NCBI RefSeq assembly: GCF_037126465.1
Contig: NC_088201.1
Location: 64,316,879-64,380,878, forward strand
Source: Ornithodoros turicata
Lineage: Eukaryota > Arthropoda > Arachnida > Ixodida > Argasidae
Length of the DNA: 64,000 bases
Direction: 5' to 3'
In this document: positions 54,985 through 64,000 of the stretch, one piece after another
Layout: each line of letters starts with the position of its first letter
Numbering within the stretch: the stretch's first letter is position 1
Notes under the pieces: model-generated
Told to the model about the DNA's origin: nothing
What the model saw: the letters and a program-made list of their open reading frames with translations, nothing else
Databases searched by the model: none
Made by a program: the position numbers and the translations under genes

Positions 54985-55153
54985 CAACGATGAAAGATGA
55001 ACGTCACTGAAAAGGTTAGCCAGCTGTAGGGATCGAATCCACATCTTCTGGATTACCGGTCCAGGGCTCTACCAATTGAGCTAAGCTAACAAATGGGTTC
55101 ATGTGGGTTCGATCCCTACAGCTGGCTAACCTTTTCAGTGACTTTCATCGTTG
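54985..55153. repeat. Foldback of two opposed tRNA-like SINE pieces
   Basis: Left arm (CAACGATGAAAG, then CTGAAAAGGTTAGCCAGCTG then TAGGGATCGAA) is inverted at 55104-55153. The left arm has a 7-bp insertion (ATGAACG). The loop contains the rest of the tRNA-like head. The 55153-55235 flank continues into the SINE tail also seen at 42126-42179. Confidence 0.8.
55018..55090 (-). tRNA. tRNA-Thr-like SINE head (not a functional gene)
   Basis: The minus-strand 73-mer folds as a full cloverleaf. The acceptor is GTTAGCT/AGCTGGC with two G-U pairs. The D arm is GCTC...GAGC, the anticodon stem CTGGA/TCCAG, and the T arm GTGGA-TTCGATC-CCTAC with one mismatch. Positions 34-36 read GGT (threonine), but position 33 is C instead of the near-universal T, and there is no TTTT terminator nearby. 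With the mirrored second copy and dispersed tail, it is best read as a SINE head. Confidence 0.6.
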
Positions 55154-55235
55154 ATTTCTTAGGCAATTTCAGGCTTTGGTTGTATCTGTCCCTTCTATGT
55201 TGTTCAAGCCTCAGAACATCAATTTCTCTCTTTCT

Positions 55236-55930
55236 CTCTAAGTCGGAAGTGCTAGGAATGCATTGGACAGGCACGATAAGGGCCGTCTTTACATCAGCCG
55301 CATATCGACACGATGGTGTCCCACTTTGTGGTCTCCTTTCTTGGGACTCTTGTGAAACGAATACCGTTTTAGAAATTTCCTAGCGACACCTCGCCACCCT
55401 AAGCGCGCTGGAGCAGCCGGCCCAGTGTAGAGTTGGGTCAACCACTCCATATTTTTTTCTTTTCTTTTTCAAGCCAACCAACCAACCAACCCTTAATTGA
55501 TTGGTTCGATTCCTCTTTTCGCGCTTCGTTTTGTTATCTTAAAATAAAGTTGAAGTTGTTCATTTCATTTTCTACGGGTACCGAGTCTCATATAGTTTTG
55601 ATAGGGTGGACCACGAGAACTTCAGTTATTTATCCACTCACTTCATTTCAGTTACATGCGTGGGATTAGATTTCAACCGCCAGCAACGGGGAAGAGTAAA
55701 ACCACTGGCGATGCCCCAATCATCATCATTAAAATAAAGTTGTTGTTGTTGATGATGATTACAACCCGAAAACATGTCGTCTGACGTCAGGATGCCCCCC
55801 ACCCCCAGACGCACTGAATGAATAATCTTACTCTCTAGTTGAGGTGATCGCTTGATAAATTTTACCCTTTTATACATCCATGAGATATTTTAAATAAACA
55901 TGGTATTTTCTTTTAGCTAATTCATTCTTG
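55236..55930. other. Intergenic with simple repeats
   Basis: (CAAC)n at 55474-55490. Two AAAATAAAGTTGNNGTTG strings (55541-55560 and 55731-55750) look like retroposon tails. No gene. Confidence 0.35.
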
Positions 55931-55933
55931 TCA

Positions 55934-56000
55934 TTGCAATGGCGCATTATGAACGTAGTTGTCAATGCGCCCGAAGAACCCGAATCATCATCATCATGAT
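55934..56000 (+). repeat. Dispersed repeat family B, copy
   Basis: TGCAATGGCGCATTATGAAC, then AATGCGCCCGAAGAACCCGA followed by ATCATCATCATCATG. See 6055-6118. Confidence 0.5.
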
Positions 56001-56740
56001 AAATTTTACCCGTGCTCATTGCCAGAAATGAGAATTGTGTACTAATCGCTCTCGGTGGTAGCAATGTTTTCGACTGACATGACTTTTTGGTTGCCCACTA
56101 TACTGCATTCGTCTTCGTACTGCCTTCCTTTTATCTTTCCAAGACCTTTTGTTTGGGCTTCCAAAGGGGGAGGCTTGTGAGGGACTATATTCCACTGATC
56201 CTACAAGTCGGACCACACCCAATGTTTTTAATAGCTTCCCTATGTGGCGAGGGTGTAATCACGCATCCCGTTTGGGTGTGTCCTTAACTGGGGTGACTCC
56301 GCGTGGCCTTTCAAGCGCTTAAGACAAACTCATGCAGGGTGAAAATTCCCAGAATAGCATGATTCCTCCCTTTCACTTTTTCTTCTTTTGTTTTACGTTT
56401 GACTTATGTACTTTTTTTTTCTTGTTACCATCATCATCATCAGTTTGAGAGTTCGGTCTGTCTGCTGTCGACGCTATTTTGCGCATTTCTTCGTCGTGTA
56501 ACCCAATCCAAAGGCTGTCCGAAGTGGCGGTGCACTTCATTTCAACGAGGCTACTTTCTTGGGTTCGATGTACCACTTTCTAGCACCACAGCGTTCGTTA
56601 CAGAAGCGTTACAGAAAGGATAAAGGAAGCGTTCCTTACAAAGAAAAAAGTTGTCTACTGTCTATACACTTTCTCTAGAAGATGTTGATAAAATGTGTAT
56701 AGAGATCCTAACTACTTTCTAAACAATTTATTTATTTATT
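56001..56740. other. Intergenic, nothing recognised
   Basis: No gene or repeat family recognised apart from a short (CAT)n run near 56430. Confidence 0.3.
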
Positions 56741-56749
56741 GTGGTGCTC

Positions 56750-57030
56750 CAAGGGCCTTGCGGCATTACATGGAGAACGCATAACAGAAATGAAAATGAT
56801 TACAGAACAGTAAAAGAGAGAGAGAGAGACAGGAAATGGATTAGCACTGGAAAAGTGATTGGTAATATCGTAATTACACCCGTATAAGCCGCAGGACCCG
56901 TTCTTGAGAACGTTTTGAAAATTTGGGGGCAAATAAGCCGCACTCGCAGATAAGCCGCGGGAAATACGACGCTGACTGATTTGTGCGGCAAAAGAGACCA
57001 TAGAGAAGACCATAAAACCTGTGGTCCCAT
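56750..57030. repeat. TAAGCCGC-word repeat remnant
   Basis: CCGTATAAGCCGCAGG, GCAAATAAGCCGCACTC and CAGATAAGCCGCGGG recur within 90 bp (56879-56962), a word-type layout like other elements in this window. Ends not defined. Confidence 0.4.
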
Positions 57031-57105
57031 ACTCCAAGGTCGGCATTGTGTACAACAAAGGAGGCCAGTTCAAGTGTTCTACCAATATCGGATTGTGCCT
57101 AGGGT

Positions 57106-57215
57106 TGCCACCAGGCCGGTATTATGCCGGCGCGGCCGGTTATTTGGGCGCTCTGCCGAGTGCCGGTAGGAAGATGATCCCGGCAGCCTTTTGCCGGTAT
57201 TTGTGGCTCAAGACC
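57106..57215. repeat. GCCGGTATT-word hAT-like end
   Basis: Starts CTAGGGTTGCCACCAGGCCG then GTATTATGCCGG and repeats GCCGG/GCCGGTATT words. The start is similar to other hAT-like elements here (AGGGTTGCC). Right end not found. Confidence 0.4.
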
Positions 57216-57754
57216 TTTCATAAGGGCTTTTACGGGATTTTCCCTTCAACATTCCACTACAGCTTGAATAAATCTGGAACACAGACCGTGCTCCGCAGTC
57301 ACCAGTGGTTTTCATAGTTATTCATTCTTGGTATTATTCATTGTTATTATTATTATCATTGTTATTTCTAGCATCAATGATACAACAACAATAAATGAAG
57401 AGGTGATGATGACATGGGATGTTTCCTCGTGGTAGCCACAGGACACTACCCCACTGATACAGCCAAACACAGGAACATATGTTTCCTTGTATTATCTTGA
57501 GCGAGCACGCTCTCTCTCTCTCTATCTATGTGTGTCTCGTCTACCCATCACCAACTTTCCCTTTTCCCACGAGCCTTTCCTCCTTTCCCTCTATTCCATC
57601 TCCTCTCCTTCAGCCGATATTCTTCACTACGAAAGGTGGCAACCCTTTTTGTGCCCTTGTGTGTTTTTCATGGATCGACGGGTCAGTGGCATTCCAGAAG
57701 ACATGAATCACTGTTACCACTTTCGTTAGAGCGACTTGCGAGAAGGCACCAGGA
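57216..57754. other. Intergenic, (CT)n run, left edge of Gypsy remnant
   Basis: A CT-rich microsatellite at 57507-57525. Gypsy-like coding similarity becomes recognisable only near 57755; no 5' LTR was found. Confidence 0.35.
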
Positions 57755-58430
57755 CTCAACCGACATGTGCACCGCGAATGGCACCCCATACCCTCAGTGG
57801 AGCAGACACTAGGACAGCTCTCAGGTGCAAAAATATTCTCGCGGCTGGATGCTAACTCTAGCTTTCGGCAAATTCCTCTTAATGAGAATAGCCAACTGCT
57901 CACGACATTCATCCCACCGTTCGGGAGATTTTGCTTCAATCGCCTCCCGCACGGCATCAGTTCGGCGCCAGAACACTTCCAGAAGAGAATGGCGAGGATC
58001 TTAGAAGGCCTCGAAGGGGTACTCTGCCACATGGATGACGTCCTGATCTACGGTTGTACAGAAGAGAAACATTCCCAGCGACTGAGGAAAGTGCTACAAT
58101 GATTAGCCGACGCACAACTTACCCTGAATTCCGAAAAGTGCGTTTTTGGAACTTCCAGCATCACTTTCCTAGGACACAGAATAGACGACAATGGCATTCG
58201 ACCGGATAATAGCATCCTCAAGTCAGTACAGGATTTTCCACCGCCATCAAACAAACGCGAACTCCGACGTTTACTTGGCATGACAACGTATCTGGCGAGA
58301 TTCATGCCTCGTCTTGCTGATGTCCTACACCAATGTTAAGTACGAAAAACGACTTTGTCTGGGACAAGGCGCGACAACACGCGTTTCAACAGTGGAAAGA
58401 CATTCTTTCGACACGTACGTCCCGTTCTGG
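57755..58430 (+). pseudogene. Ty3/Gypsy pol: reverse transcriptase (broken)
   Basis: Begins LNRHVHREWHPIPSVEQTLG, then FSRLDANSSFRQIPL, RFCFNRLPHGISSAPEHFQK and the catalytic CHMDDVLIYG. It continues past an in-frame TGA at 58100-58102 (probably from CGA) into ITFLGHRIDD and LRRLLGMTTYLARF. A frame change at about 58333 leads into NDFVWDKARQHAF. Order and motifs are typical of Ty3/Gypsy RT. The first RT blocks, gag and protease are missing, so the element is 5'-truncated and inactive. Confidence 0.9.
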
Positions 58431-58890
58431 GAATTTTCGACCCAACAAAGGACACCATCGTATCTGCCGACGCCTCCGCGTACGGACTAGGTGCACTTCT
58501 AAGGCAACAGCAAAGCGACGGAAAGCTAAAAGTGACCGCCTACGCGTCTCGCACCCTGACCGAAACAGAAAGGCGATACGCTCAGATCGAGAAGGAAGCT
58601 CTAGCCGCGGTGTGGGCTTGTGAGAAGTTTAGGGACTACCTCATTGGAACCCGGTTTACTCTAGAAACCGATCACAAACCGCTAGTTACCCTTTTCTCTA
58701 CCAAGTCCCTGGATGACCTTACGCCAAGGCTGCAAAGGCTACGTATGCGTATAATGCGTTTCTCCTCCGACATTGTTCACGTTCCCGGGAAAGAGCTTCT
58801 CGCTGTCTCCCTGATACTCTGTCAAGAGCTCCGCTTCCCACAACAGAGTGTGGAGACCTCGATGAAGAAGTTCAAGCTTACATACAATGC
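58430..58890 (+). pseudogene. Ty3/Gypsy pol: RNase H
   Basis: After another frameshift near 58425, the frame reads RPVLGIFDPTKDTIVSADAS, AYGLGALLRQQ, AYASRTLTETERRYAQIEKE, ALAAVWACEKFRDYLIG and ETDHKPLVTLF. It ends around FSSDIVHVPGKELL. The RNase H acidic residues (DAS, E of EKE, TDHK) are visible. The frame is lost again near 58887. Confidence 0.9.
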
Positions 58891-59877
58891 GTAACAGCCA
58901 ATTTACCAGCAACAGCTCCAACGCTTGACTGGATTAAAGAGCAACAAACAGCTGATCCTACTTGCCAGCAACTGGTCTGTCTCACTAAGCACGACTGGCC
59001 AAGCAAAAGGGACACCCCACATGACCTTAAGCAATTCTGGGATCATCGACATCAACTGTCTATTAGCGGTAAAATACTGATGTACGGCTCAAGAATAGTC
59101 ATCCCACAGTCCACCCGCAACACCATTCTACAGATGCTACACCAAGGTCACTTTGGAATTGTCAAATGTCAACTTCGTGCGAGAGACTCAGTGTGGTGGC
59201 CAGGGATAAATGCAGACATCGAGCAAATGGTGAAGGACTGCAACATGTGCGCGCAACACCGCATCAACAGGAAAATGCCGCTAATGCCTACATCATTTCC
59301 ACAACGTCCGTGGGAAAAGGTAGCAATGGATTTGTTTTGCCTAAACGGACAATGGTGGTCAATTGTCACCGACTACTACTCGCGCTACCCTGAAATTGCG
59401 CGATTATCGAGTCTATCGGCCGCAACGGTTGTGAACAACTACAAGTCCATTTTTGCACGACACGGCATACCGAACGAAGTAATATCCGATAACAGACCAC
59501 AGTTTGCAGGAGCAGAATCATCAGAATTTCGAAAATTCGCAGAGGAATTCAAGTTCAAACACACCACTTCGAGCCCGCGATATCCCCAAAGCAACGGCAT
59601 GGCAGAGGCAGCCGTAAAGATTATCAAAGGATCTATGAAGAAAACGGGGGATCCGTACGAAACGCTTCTTTCCTATCGGTCAACACTCCTCAAGAATGGC
59701 TACAGTCCAGCCGAACTACTGATGGGTAGACGATTACGAACTACACTTTCCACAGCGGAAGAAATGCTGCTACCCAAGAAGGTAGACCACGAGGCCGTAA
59801 AGAAGTGCGAAGAGCTACTGAAAAAGAGGCAGAAACAACAGTTCGATAGACACTATAGGCGTTCGACCTCTCTCTGA
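58885..59877 (+). pseudogene. Ty3/Gypsy pol: integrase
   Basis: An N-terminal HHCC zinc-binding region (MLHQGHFGIVK ... VKDCNMCAQH) is followed by the catalytic core. The first D is in KVAMDLFCLNG, the second in ISDNRPQF (where a G is usual after DN), and the E in SNGMAEAAVK. A GYSPAELLMGR block follows. The 265-codon stretch from 59080 is open, and the frame extends upstream to about 58885 through TLDWIKEQQTADPTCQQL. A one-base shift near 59870 leads into the C-terminal piece. Confidence 0.92.
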
Positions 59878-60193
59878 TCTTGATGAGGGTCAAGATGTAT
59901 GGGTCATCGATGTACAAAGAAGAGGATGCGTGAAAGGCCCAGCCTCAACACCACGTTCGTATCTTGTGGCAACAGAGAGCGGTGATCTTCGCCGCAATCG
60001 GTCGCATCTCATCCCGCTGTCACACAGTTCACGTGATGACCAATTGGCCGAAACTACAGACCTCGCAGATGCACAAATGCATGAAAGAATTAGCACTTGT
60101 GAGAATATGTCTCACATGCATACCAGACGTGGACTCTGCATTACGCCAAATACTTTTCCTGAGTCAGAGACTTCCAAAGGAGGGGAAATGTGA
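59878..60193 (+). pseudogene. Ty3/Gypsy pol: C-terminal tail
   Basis: Reads on as DEGQDVWVIDVQRRGCVKGP, SYLVATESGDLRRNRSHLIP, consistent with the small barrel-like C-terminal part of Gypsy integrases. It ends at TGA just inside the 3' LTR start. Confidence 0.75.
60176..60188 (+). other. Polypurine tract of the Gypsy element
   Basis: AAAGGAGGGGAAA directly before the LTR, the expected plus-strand primer position. Confidence 0.75.
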
Positions 60194-60412
60194 GGTATCT
60201 GGCATTCGAGCTCAGCCGTTGACTCATCTTCACACCGCGTCTTCGCACGGCTAGTTCAAGGCTTTCGCGTCTCACATTCCCGCCCTTGTTTATCTTTCCT
60301 GGCGGGCTTTGTCTAGAGGCAGTCCGCACTTGGTACTCGTACAATAAACAGCTCTCTTATAGCGGCAGCTCGACTTGGGTTTTTGTTCCTCTACGGAGTC
60401 TAACGTACAACA
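60189..60412 (+). repeat. 3' LTR of the Gypsy element (224 bp)
   Basis: Starts TGTGAGGTATCTGGC and ends CTAACGTACAACA (TG...CA), with AATAAA at 60343-60348. No matching 5' LTR is present in the window, consistent with truncation. The boundary is set by the polypurine tract and the terminal CA. Confidence 0.7.
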
Positions 60413-60439
60413 TTGACAGCAGGAGTGTTTTCAAAGTAG

Positions 60440-61830
60440 AAAAAAAGAATTGTTAAGAATGAGTATTCATGCGATCGAAATATCCATCAGAGCCAATAAA
60501 CTACAGGTTTCCAGTAGAAGTCGGCATTCTTCCTTCCGTACCTTTTGAAGTTCTCCGAAACACAGAAACTGTGCGCCAGTATCTCCGCCTGATTGCACAC
60601 CATCGCCACCACCCGCTCATCCGGAAACTTCGGGCAAGGCGCAGCGCGCCGATCCACGGGTGTATAATGTCATTCAAATCCCGCGTTCCGAAATTCGTGA
60701 TCAGCCCCGCCGCTGAAAGCACAGCCCCGTGGACACTTCCGTCGCCAAGCGTCACCGCCTCTGTCCCAGGGATCACGGACAACAAAAGGAGCTACCCCGA
60801 CCTCGTACTACAGCAACTGACTATGGATTTCATCGGCACCGCATATGACGGGTTCTGCACGGTCTTCACGGATGGCTCCTCAACGAAAACTTCGTCATCC
60901 TCATCTTTTGTGGTACCCTCGATACCGCTCACCCGGGGTTGCCGGTTGTCCCATCGCACCCCTTCGACCTCAGCCGAGCTGTACGGAATCCTGCTGTTTT
61001 TACAATATGCGGCCACCTGCGATCCACGGCGATGGGTAGTCTGTACGGACTCCAAGTCAGCTCTTCGATGCCTGAAAACCTCAGGTCTCCGCGGCTCACT
61101 GGCCACACTTGTGATAAACATTCTACTCCTACTGAAGTCCATAACTGCCCACGGCCACACCATCGCTTTTCAATGGATTCCGGGTCATTGCGGAATCTCC
61201 GGCAACCACGTTGCCGACGCTGCCGCAGCGGCCGCTCACCACCAGGGCAAGTGTGTTCCGATTGTCCTCCCAAGGGTCGACAGACGGTCCCTTCTTCGTG
61301 ACTGGGCTGCCTCCTCATCCGTCGAACAATGGCGTCGGGATGTCCCGGCCAGTACCATACTGGGAAATGTAGACCCAACATTCTCGTGTCGCTTACCGAC
61401 ATCTGTACCGCGCGTCATTAAGTCCCTCCTACATCGCTTACGGCTGAATGTTGCCTTTTCGCCGTACTACCGTTACCAGATAGGGTGTGCCTGTAGTCCC
61501 TTGTGCCCGGAGTGTGGTGTGCCAGCGACCGCGGACCATGTGATCATCACATGTCCCACTTATCGGAGGGAGCGTCACTTGTTGGCAAACGACTTTGCGC
61601 GGATTGACAGCCGACCCCTTGATCTCAGACTCATTTTGGGACCATGGGACACACGAAAGCAGATGTCCGTCTTGCGACCCTTCATCAAATTCCTGCAAAC
61701 TACCGGCCTCATCGACTCTCTCTAAAACCCTGTCAGCGTCGTCAGCATCATCCTCATCACCATCCTCTCATTTTTCCCCAATAGCAATGGGGTAGCATTC
61801 TGCTCAATGAGCGGAAGTCATCCCCATATC
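60440..61830 (+). mobile_element. RNase H-type LINE 3' end with long open frame
   Basis: 5'-truncated LINE directly after the LTR. CDS 60469-61725 is followed by a tail: a GTCAGCATCATCCTCATCAC string, CAATGGGGTAGCATTCTG, and ATCGTCATCAT. The same tail architecture is seen at 51451-51545. No target duplication was identified. Confidence 0.85.
60469..61725 (+). CDS. LINE ORF2 C-terminus: RNase H and zinc knuckle (418 codons open)
   Basis: An RT-distal block (LRNTETVRQYLRLIAHHRHH) is followed by RNase H, with all expected catalytic residues in VFTDGSSTK, STSAELYGIL, VVCTDSKSAL and GHCGISGNHVADAAA. Next come a long linker (SLLHRLRLNVAFSPYYRYQ), a CCHC knuckle (CPECGVPATADHVIITC) and a conserved end (LILGPWDTRKQM ... 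LQTTGLIDSL). In function this would degrade the RNA of the RNA-DNA hybrid and bind nucleic acid during target-primed reverse transcription. The frame is intact from truncation point to stop, unlike the copies at 40093, 48213 and 50101, so the insertion is relatively young. The ATG is fortuitous; the true protein start is missing. Confidence 0.85.
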   Translation: MRSKYPSEPINYRFPVEVGILPSVPFEVLRNTETVRQYLRLIAHHRHHPLIRKLRARRSAPIHGCIMSFKSRVPKFVISPAAESTAPWTLPSPSVTASVPGITDNKRSYPDLVLQQLTMDFIGTAYDGFCTVFTDGSSTKTSSSSSFVVPSIPLTRGCRLSHRTPSTSAELYGILLFLQYAATCDPRRWVVCTDSKSALRCLKTSGLRGSLATLVINILLLLKSITAHGHTIAFQWIPGHCGISGNHVADAAAAAAHHQGKCVPIVLPRVDRRSLLRDWAASSSVEQWRRDVPASTILGNVDPTFSCRLPTSVPRVIKSLLHRLRLNVAFSPYYRYQIGCACSPLCPECGVPATADHVIITCPTYRRERHLLANDFARIDSRPLDLRLILGPWDTRKQMSVLRPFIKFLQTTGLIDSL

Positions 61831-63155
61831 ATCGTCATCATGTATTTCTCTCTCTCTCTCTCCTTCCGTACCTTCTTTTTTTTCTTTTTCAGCCTCTGCC
61901 ACCACACATTTAATGTTCTTCTGCTGCTTTTCTCTTTGTTTGTTTTCCGGACTTCCAATAACGGACGATGTGTTTTAAAAAGCAAAAAGGTCCCAGGACC
62001 CCTAAGTCCACAAAGCCTCTTCCGATGGAAAACAGATACCATATAGCGCTCGTCTTGAGAGCTTCCGTGAATCCGAGAGTCCTGCTCGTCTCCCGGTGAG
62101 GTGTCTAAGAATAATTTAGTTACGCATGCAAACAACGCTGAAGTGAAGAAATGATCGGAGTATTAATTCACCATCAACACAACGTGTGTTTCTTATTGCT
62201 TTTGGTTTGTGACATTCACTAGGTCCATCGAAAGTCAAGCATGCGTAGTGCCATACAAACGCACGCGTACTTCTCTCTCTCGCAATAAATGATTCATGTA
62301 ACATTCCGTCAGGGACTTGATTTGGACAATGATTGAAACAGCCGACAGGTCATCACAACCAGTACTACTGTAACATCTCAGTTATAAACTTCTCAATATT
62401 GGCAACATATTCATTAAGAATTGTACACATTTGTATCAAAATTATATTGTTATCGGGCTTTCTCAAATCTCATCTAAGTTGTGTATATACATTTGTCTGT
62501 TGAACTTGCATAGAATGCTTATACATCTCACGTATAGAAAGTAGAAAGCAGCACTGGGTAGAAAAATCATAGCTTGTCAATAGGAATTCGATACAATTTC
62601 TTTCGATTAAGTGGATAGGAAGTAGCAGTGGATAGATACTAGATAGAGTCTATAAAATGAAGTTAAAAATTCTATAGACAGGGGAGCCAACTTTTGTAAG
62701 GGAGAAAAGTCTCTTCGCCAGCAATAGCGACACGTGCAACAAAGACCGCACGGGCCCTATTCCACGAGCAAGCGGCAGACGCTACGGATAGTCTTATGGC
62801 TGGTTCCTGTCAACGATGACGTCCTCCTCCGTTTCTGGAAACACGTACGTGTTTCCAGAAGTAGCTCTTGTACGAGAGGAGTGCTACGCATCTTTCTCAA
62901 TCCCCGGAGTCTCGTGCGAATGCACGTTGAATCCGTCCTGGCCGTTCAATTATTCACAATTTCTCTTTTTCAATAAACATAGAACTCTCAAGAACCGACA
63001 ACGTGGTATCGGTGAGACCAAGCTTTCTTTCTTTTTTTTAATTTCTATTTTTGATGTCTCCACTGATGATAGAAAAGGTGATCACTGTACTTTGAAGTGC
63101 AAAATGGTGTCGTTGATTCCGTTAATTCGGTATATACTCGAGGTTAGTCCTCGCT
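61831..63155. other. Intergenic; one short palindrome
   Basis: A (TC)n run at 61846-61862, AT-rich sequence 62340-62700, and a perfect 28-bp palindrome (62833-62860, TTCTGGAAACACGT and its mirror). Open frames at 62734-63208 have no motif. Confidence 0.35.
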
Positions 63156-63163
63156 GGCAGACA

Positions 63164-63345
63164 ACCAGGGATCGAAGGCCAAACTTAACACGAACCGAAA
63201 ACCGCTAAAAACCCGTATTTTTCGCTGAACCTGACCTGAACCGAACCAAAATATTTTTTCTCTCATTGAACCGAACCGGAACTGAACCGAATAAAGAAAT
63301 AGGCGGTTACCGGTTCGCGAAACGGTTCAGACGTAATCTGCGTTG
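63164..63345. repeat. GAACCG-word hAT-like remnant
   Basis: Starts near CAGGGATCGAAGGCC and is filled with GAACCGAACC/GGTTCG words (for example 63240-63292 and 63305-63330). Layout like 3017-3485 and 27974-28917. The right terminus matching CAGGGATCG is not found, so it is truncated or decayed. Confidence 0.5.
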
Positions 63346-64000
63346 TGGGAGATCGGAAGTAGGTATAGTAGAAATGGTATGATGATGACTTTATGAAGTT
63401 CGCCAGCCGGAGTCCCCGACGATGATAAACCTGGAGGAGTCGTTGACGATCTCTTCCCAATCGTCGTTCCCGGGTCCGGTTGATACTGGACCTGTTACCT
63501 GTCTTCACTGCACTGGAGCCGAGACTGAAGTTCCCGTGATGTACGAGGGATTTATTTACAACTTATATTTACAAGAGTCAAATATAACACATGACGGAGT
63601 AAAGTCGAGTAACCTGACTTTTCCGACTCCGTTGTCCAGCTCAGATCCCCCTTCTCACCCTCTGACTCCCCTTAAAAGGGTGACAACTTGGGCCACAACC
63701 TTAACTGGGATGGCCAATCGGGCAGCCCTGGTTCAAACTTCATCAGCCCCTGGTTGGACTGGTTTAAATTTTGACAGCAGCAGTTCCTCGGAATTCTCCG
63801 CCCTTCACTCTCAATTTACGAGTAACGGTCTCGGCTGTCAAGTCGTGCACATCGTAGTTTTGAGCAGTGCAAGACACGGGAGCCTCTTCCCTGATTTAGT
63901 GTCGGGGAAAACAATTGTTCCCTGTCGCCCCCGCTGCAGCTGCGTAGCCTCCGTGGTAGCCAGCGAGTGGCGTCCACCCTGAGCTTTCTAACGACCTCTA
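63346..64000 (+). other. Unassigned region with a 186-codon frame
   Basis: A + frame at 63422-63982 is open for 186 codons, serine/threonine/proline-rich, with no recognised domain. Upstream flanks show no clear acceptor. It could be a chance frame or part of a retroelement running off the window edge. Confidence 0.25.

Noticed and set aside
55018..55090. Possible functional tRNA-Thr gene.
   Set aside because: Position 33 is C, the T stem has a mismatch, there is no terminator, and the T arm with its body is duplicated in inverted form and linked to a dispersed tail; a SINE head is the better reading.
1..64000. CRISPR arrays, operons, integrative bacterial elements or toxin-antitoxin pairs.
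   Set aside because: No regularly spaced direct repeats and no bacterial-type gene packing; spliced genes, SINEs and LINEs show this is an animal genome.

Overview
This is a eukaryotic, intron-rich, repeat-laden window, most likely from an ixodid tick or a close chelicerate. That assignment is an inference from several signs. The tRNA-derived short repeats resemble the dispersed SINEs of hard ticks, including one Ruka-like body. There are RNase H-bearing LINE 3' ends with TCATCATC-type tails and a decayed Ty3/Gypsy element. Long introns are packed with small inverted-repeat elements. No bacterial, organellar or CRISPR features are seen.

Two real protein-coding genes can be assembled, both on the + strand and both spliced by eye at consensus GT/AG sites. 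Gene 1 has exons at 17220-17303, 27234-27425, 27511-27636 and 36654-36728 and encodes 158 aa. Gene 2 has exons at 44183-44341, 45554-45736, 46551-46691 and 54357-54428 and encodes 184 aa. Both encode four-span, cysteine-bearing MARVEL/plasmolipin/singles-bar-like membrane proteins. All introns are phase 0, and each exon junction falls at the equivalent place relative to the membrane segments. They therefore look like tandem paralogues.

Layout. 1-17 kb is intergenic, with a tRNA-headed SINE, a LINE reverse-transcriptase remnant, a hAT-like MITE made of GGAAT words, and several foldbacks. 17.2-36.7 kb is gene 1. Its first intron (9.9 kb) holds a degenerate hammerhead-like motif and MITEs. Its third intron (9 kb) holds four class II elements in a row, including a 2.5-kb foldback with a smaller element nested in one arm. 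36.7-44.2 kb is the probable 3' UTR of gene 1 followed by repeats, including a LINE fragment nested in a SINE. 44.2-54.4 kb is gene 2; its 7.7-kb last intron contains two LINE copies in opposite orientation. 54.4-64 kb is repeat territory: a tRNA-like foldback, a broken Gypsy pol with its 3' LTR, a LINE 3' end with a 418-codon open frame, and word-type hAT-like remnants.

Apart from the paralogous tetraspan pair, the window's biology is mobile-element biology. I did not find a convincing new enzymatic or defence system. The most unusual signals are the word-monotonous MITEs, the nested foldback with its own empty-site control, the inverted LINE pair inside one intron, and the hammerhead-like fragment. 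Splice assemblies and element boundaries were read by eye without any search.
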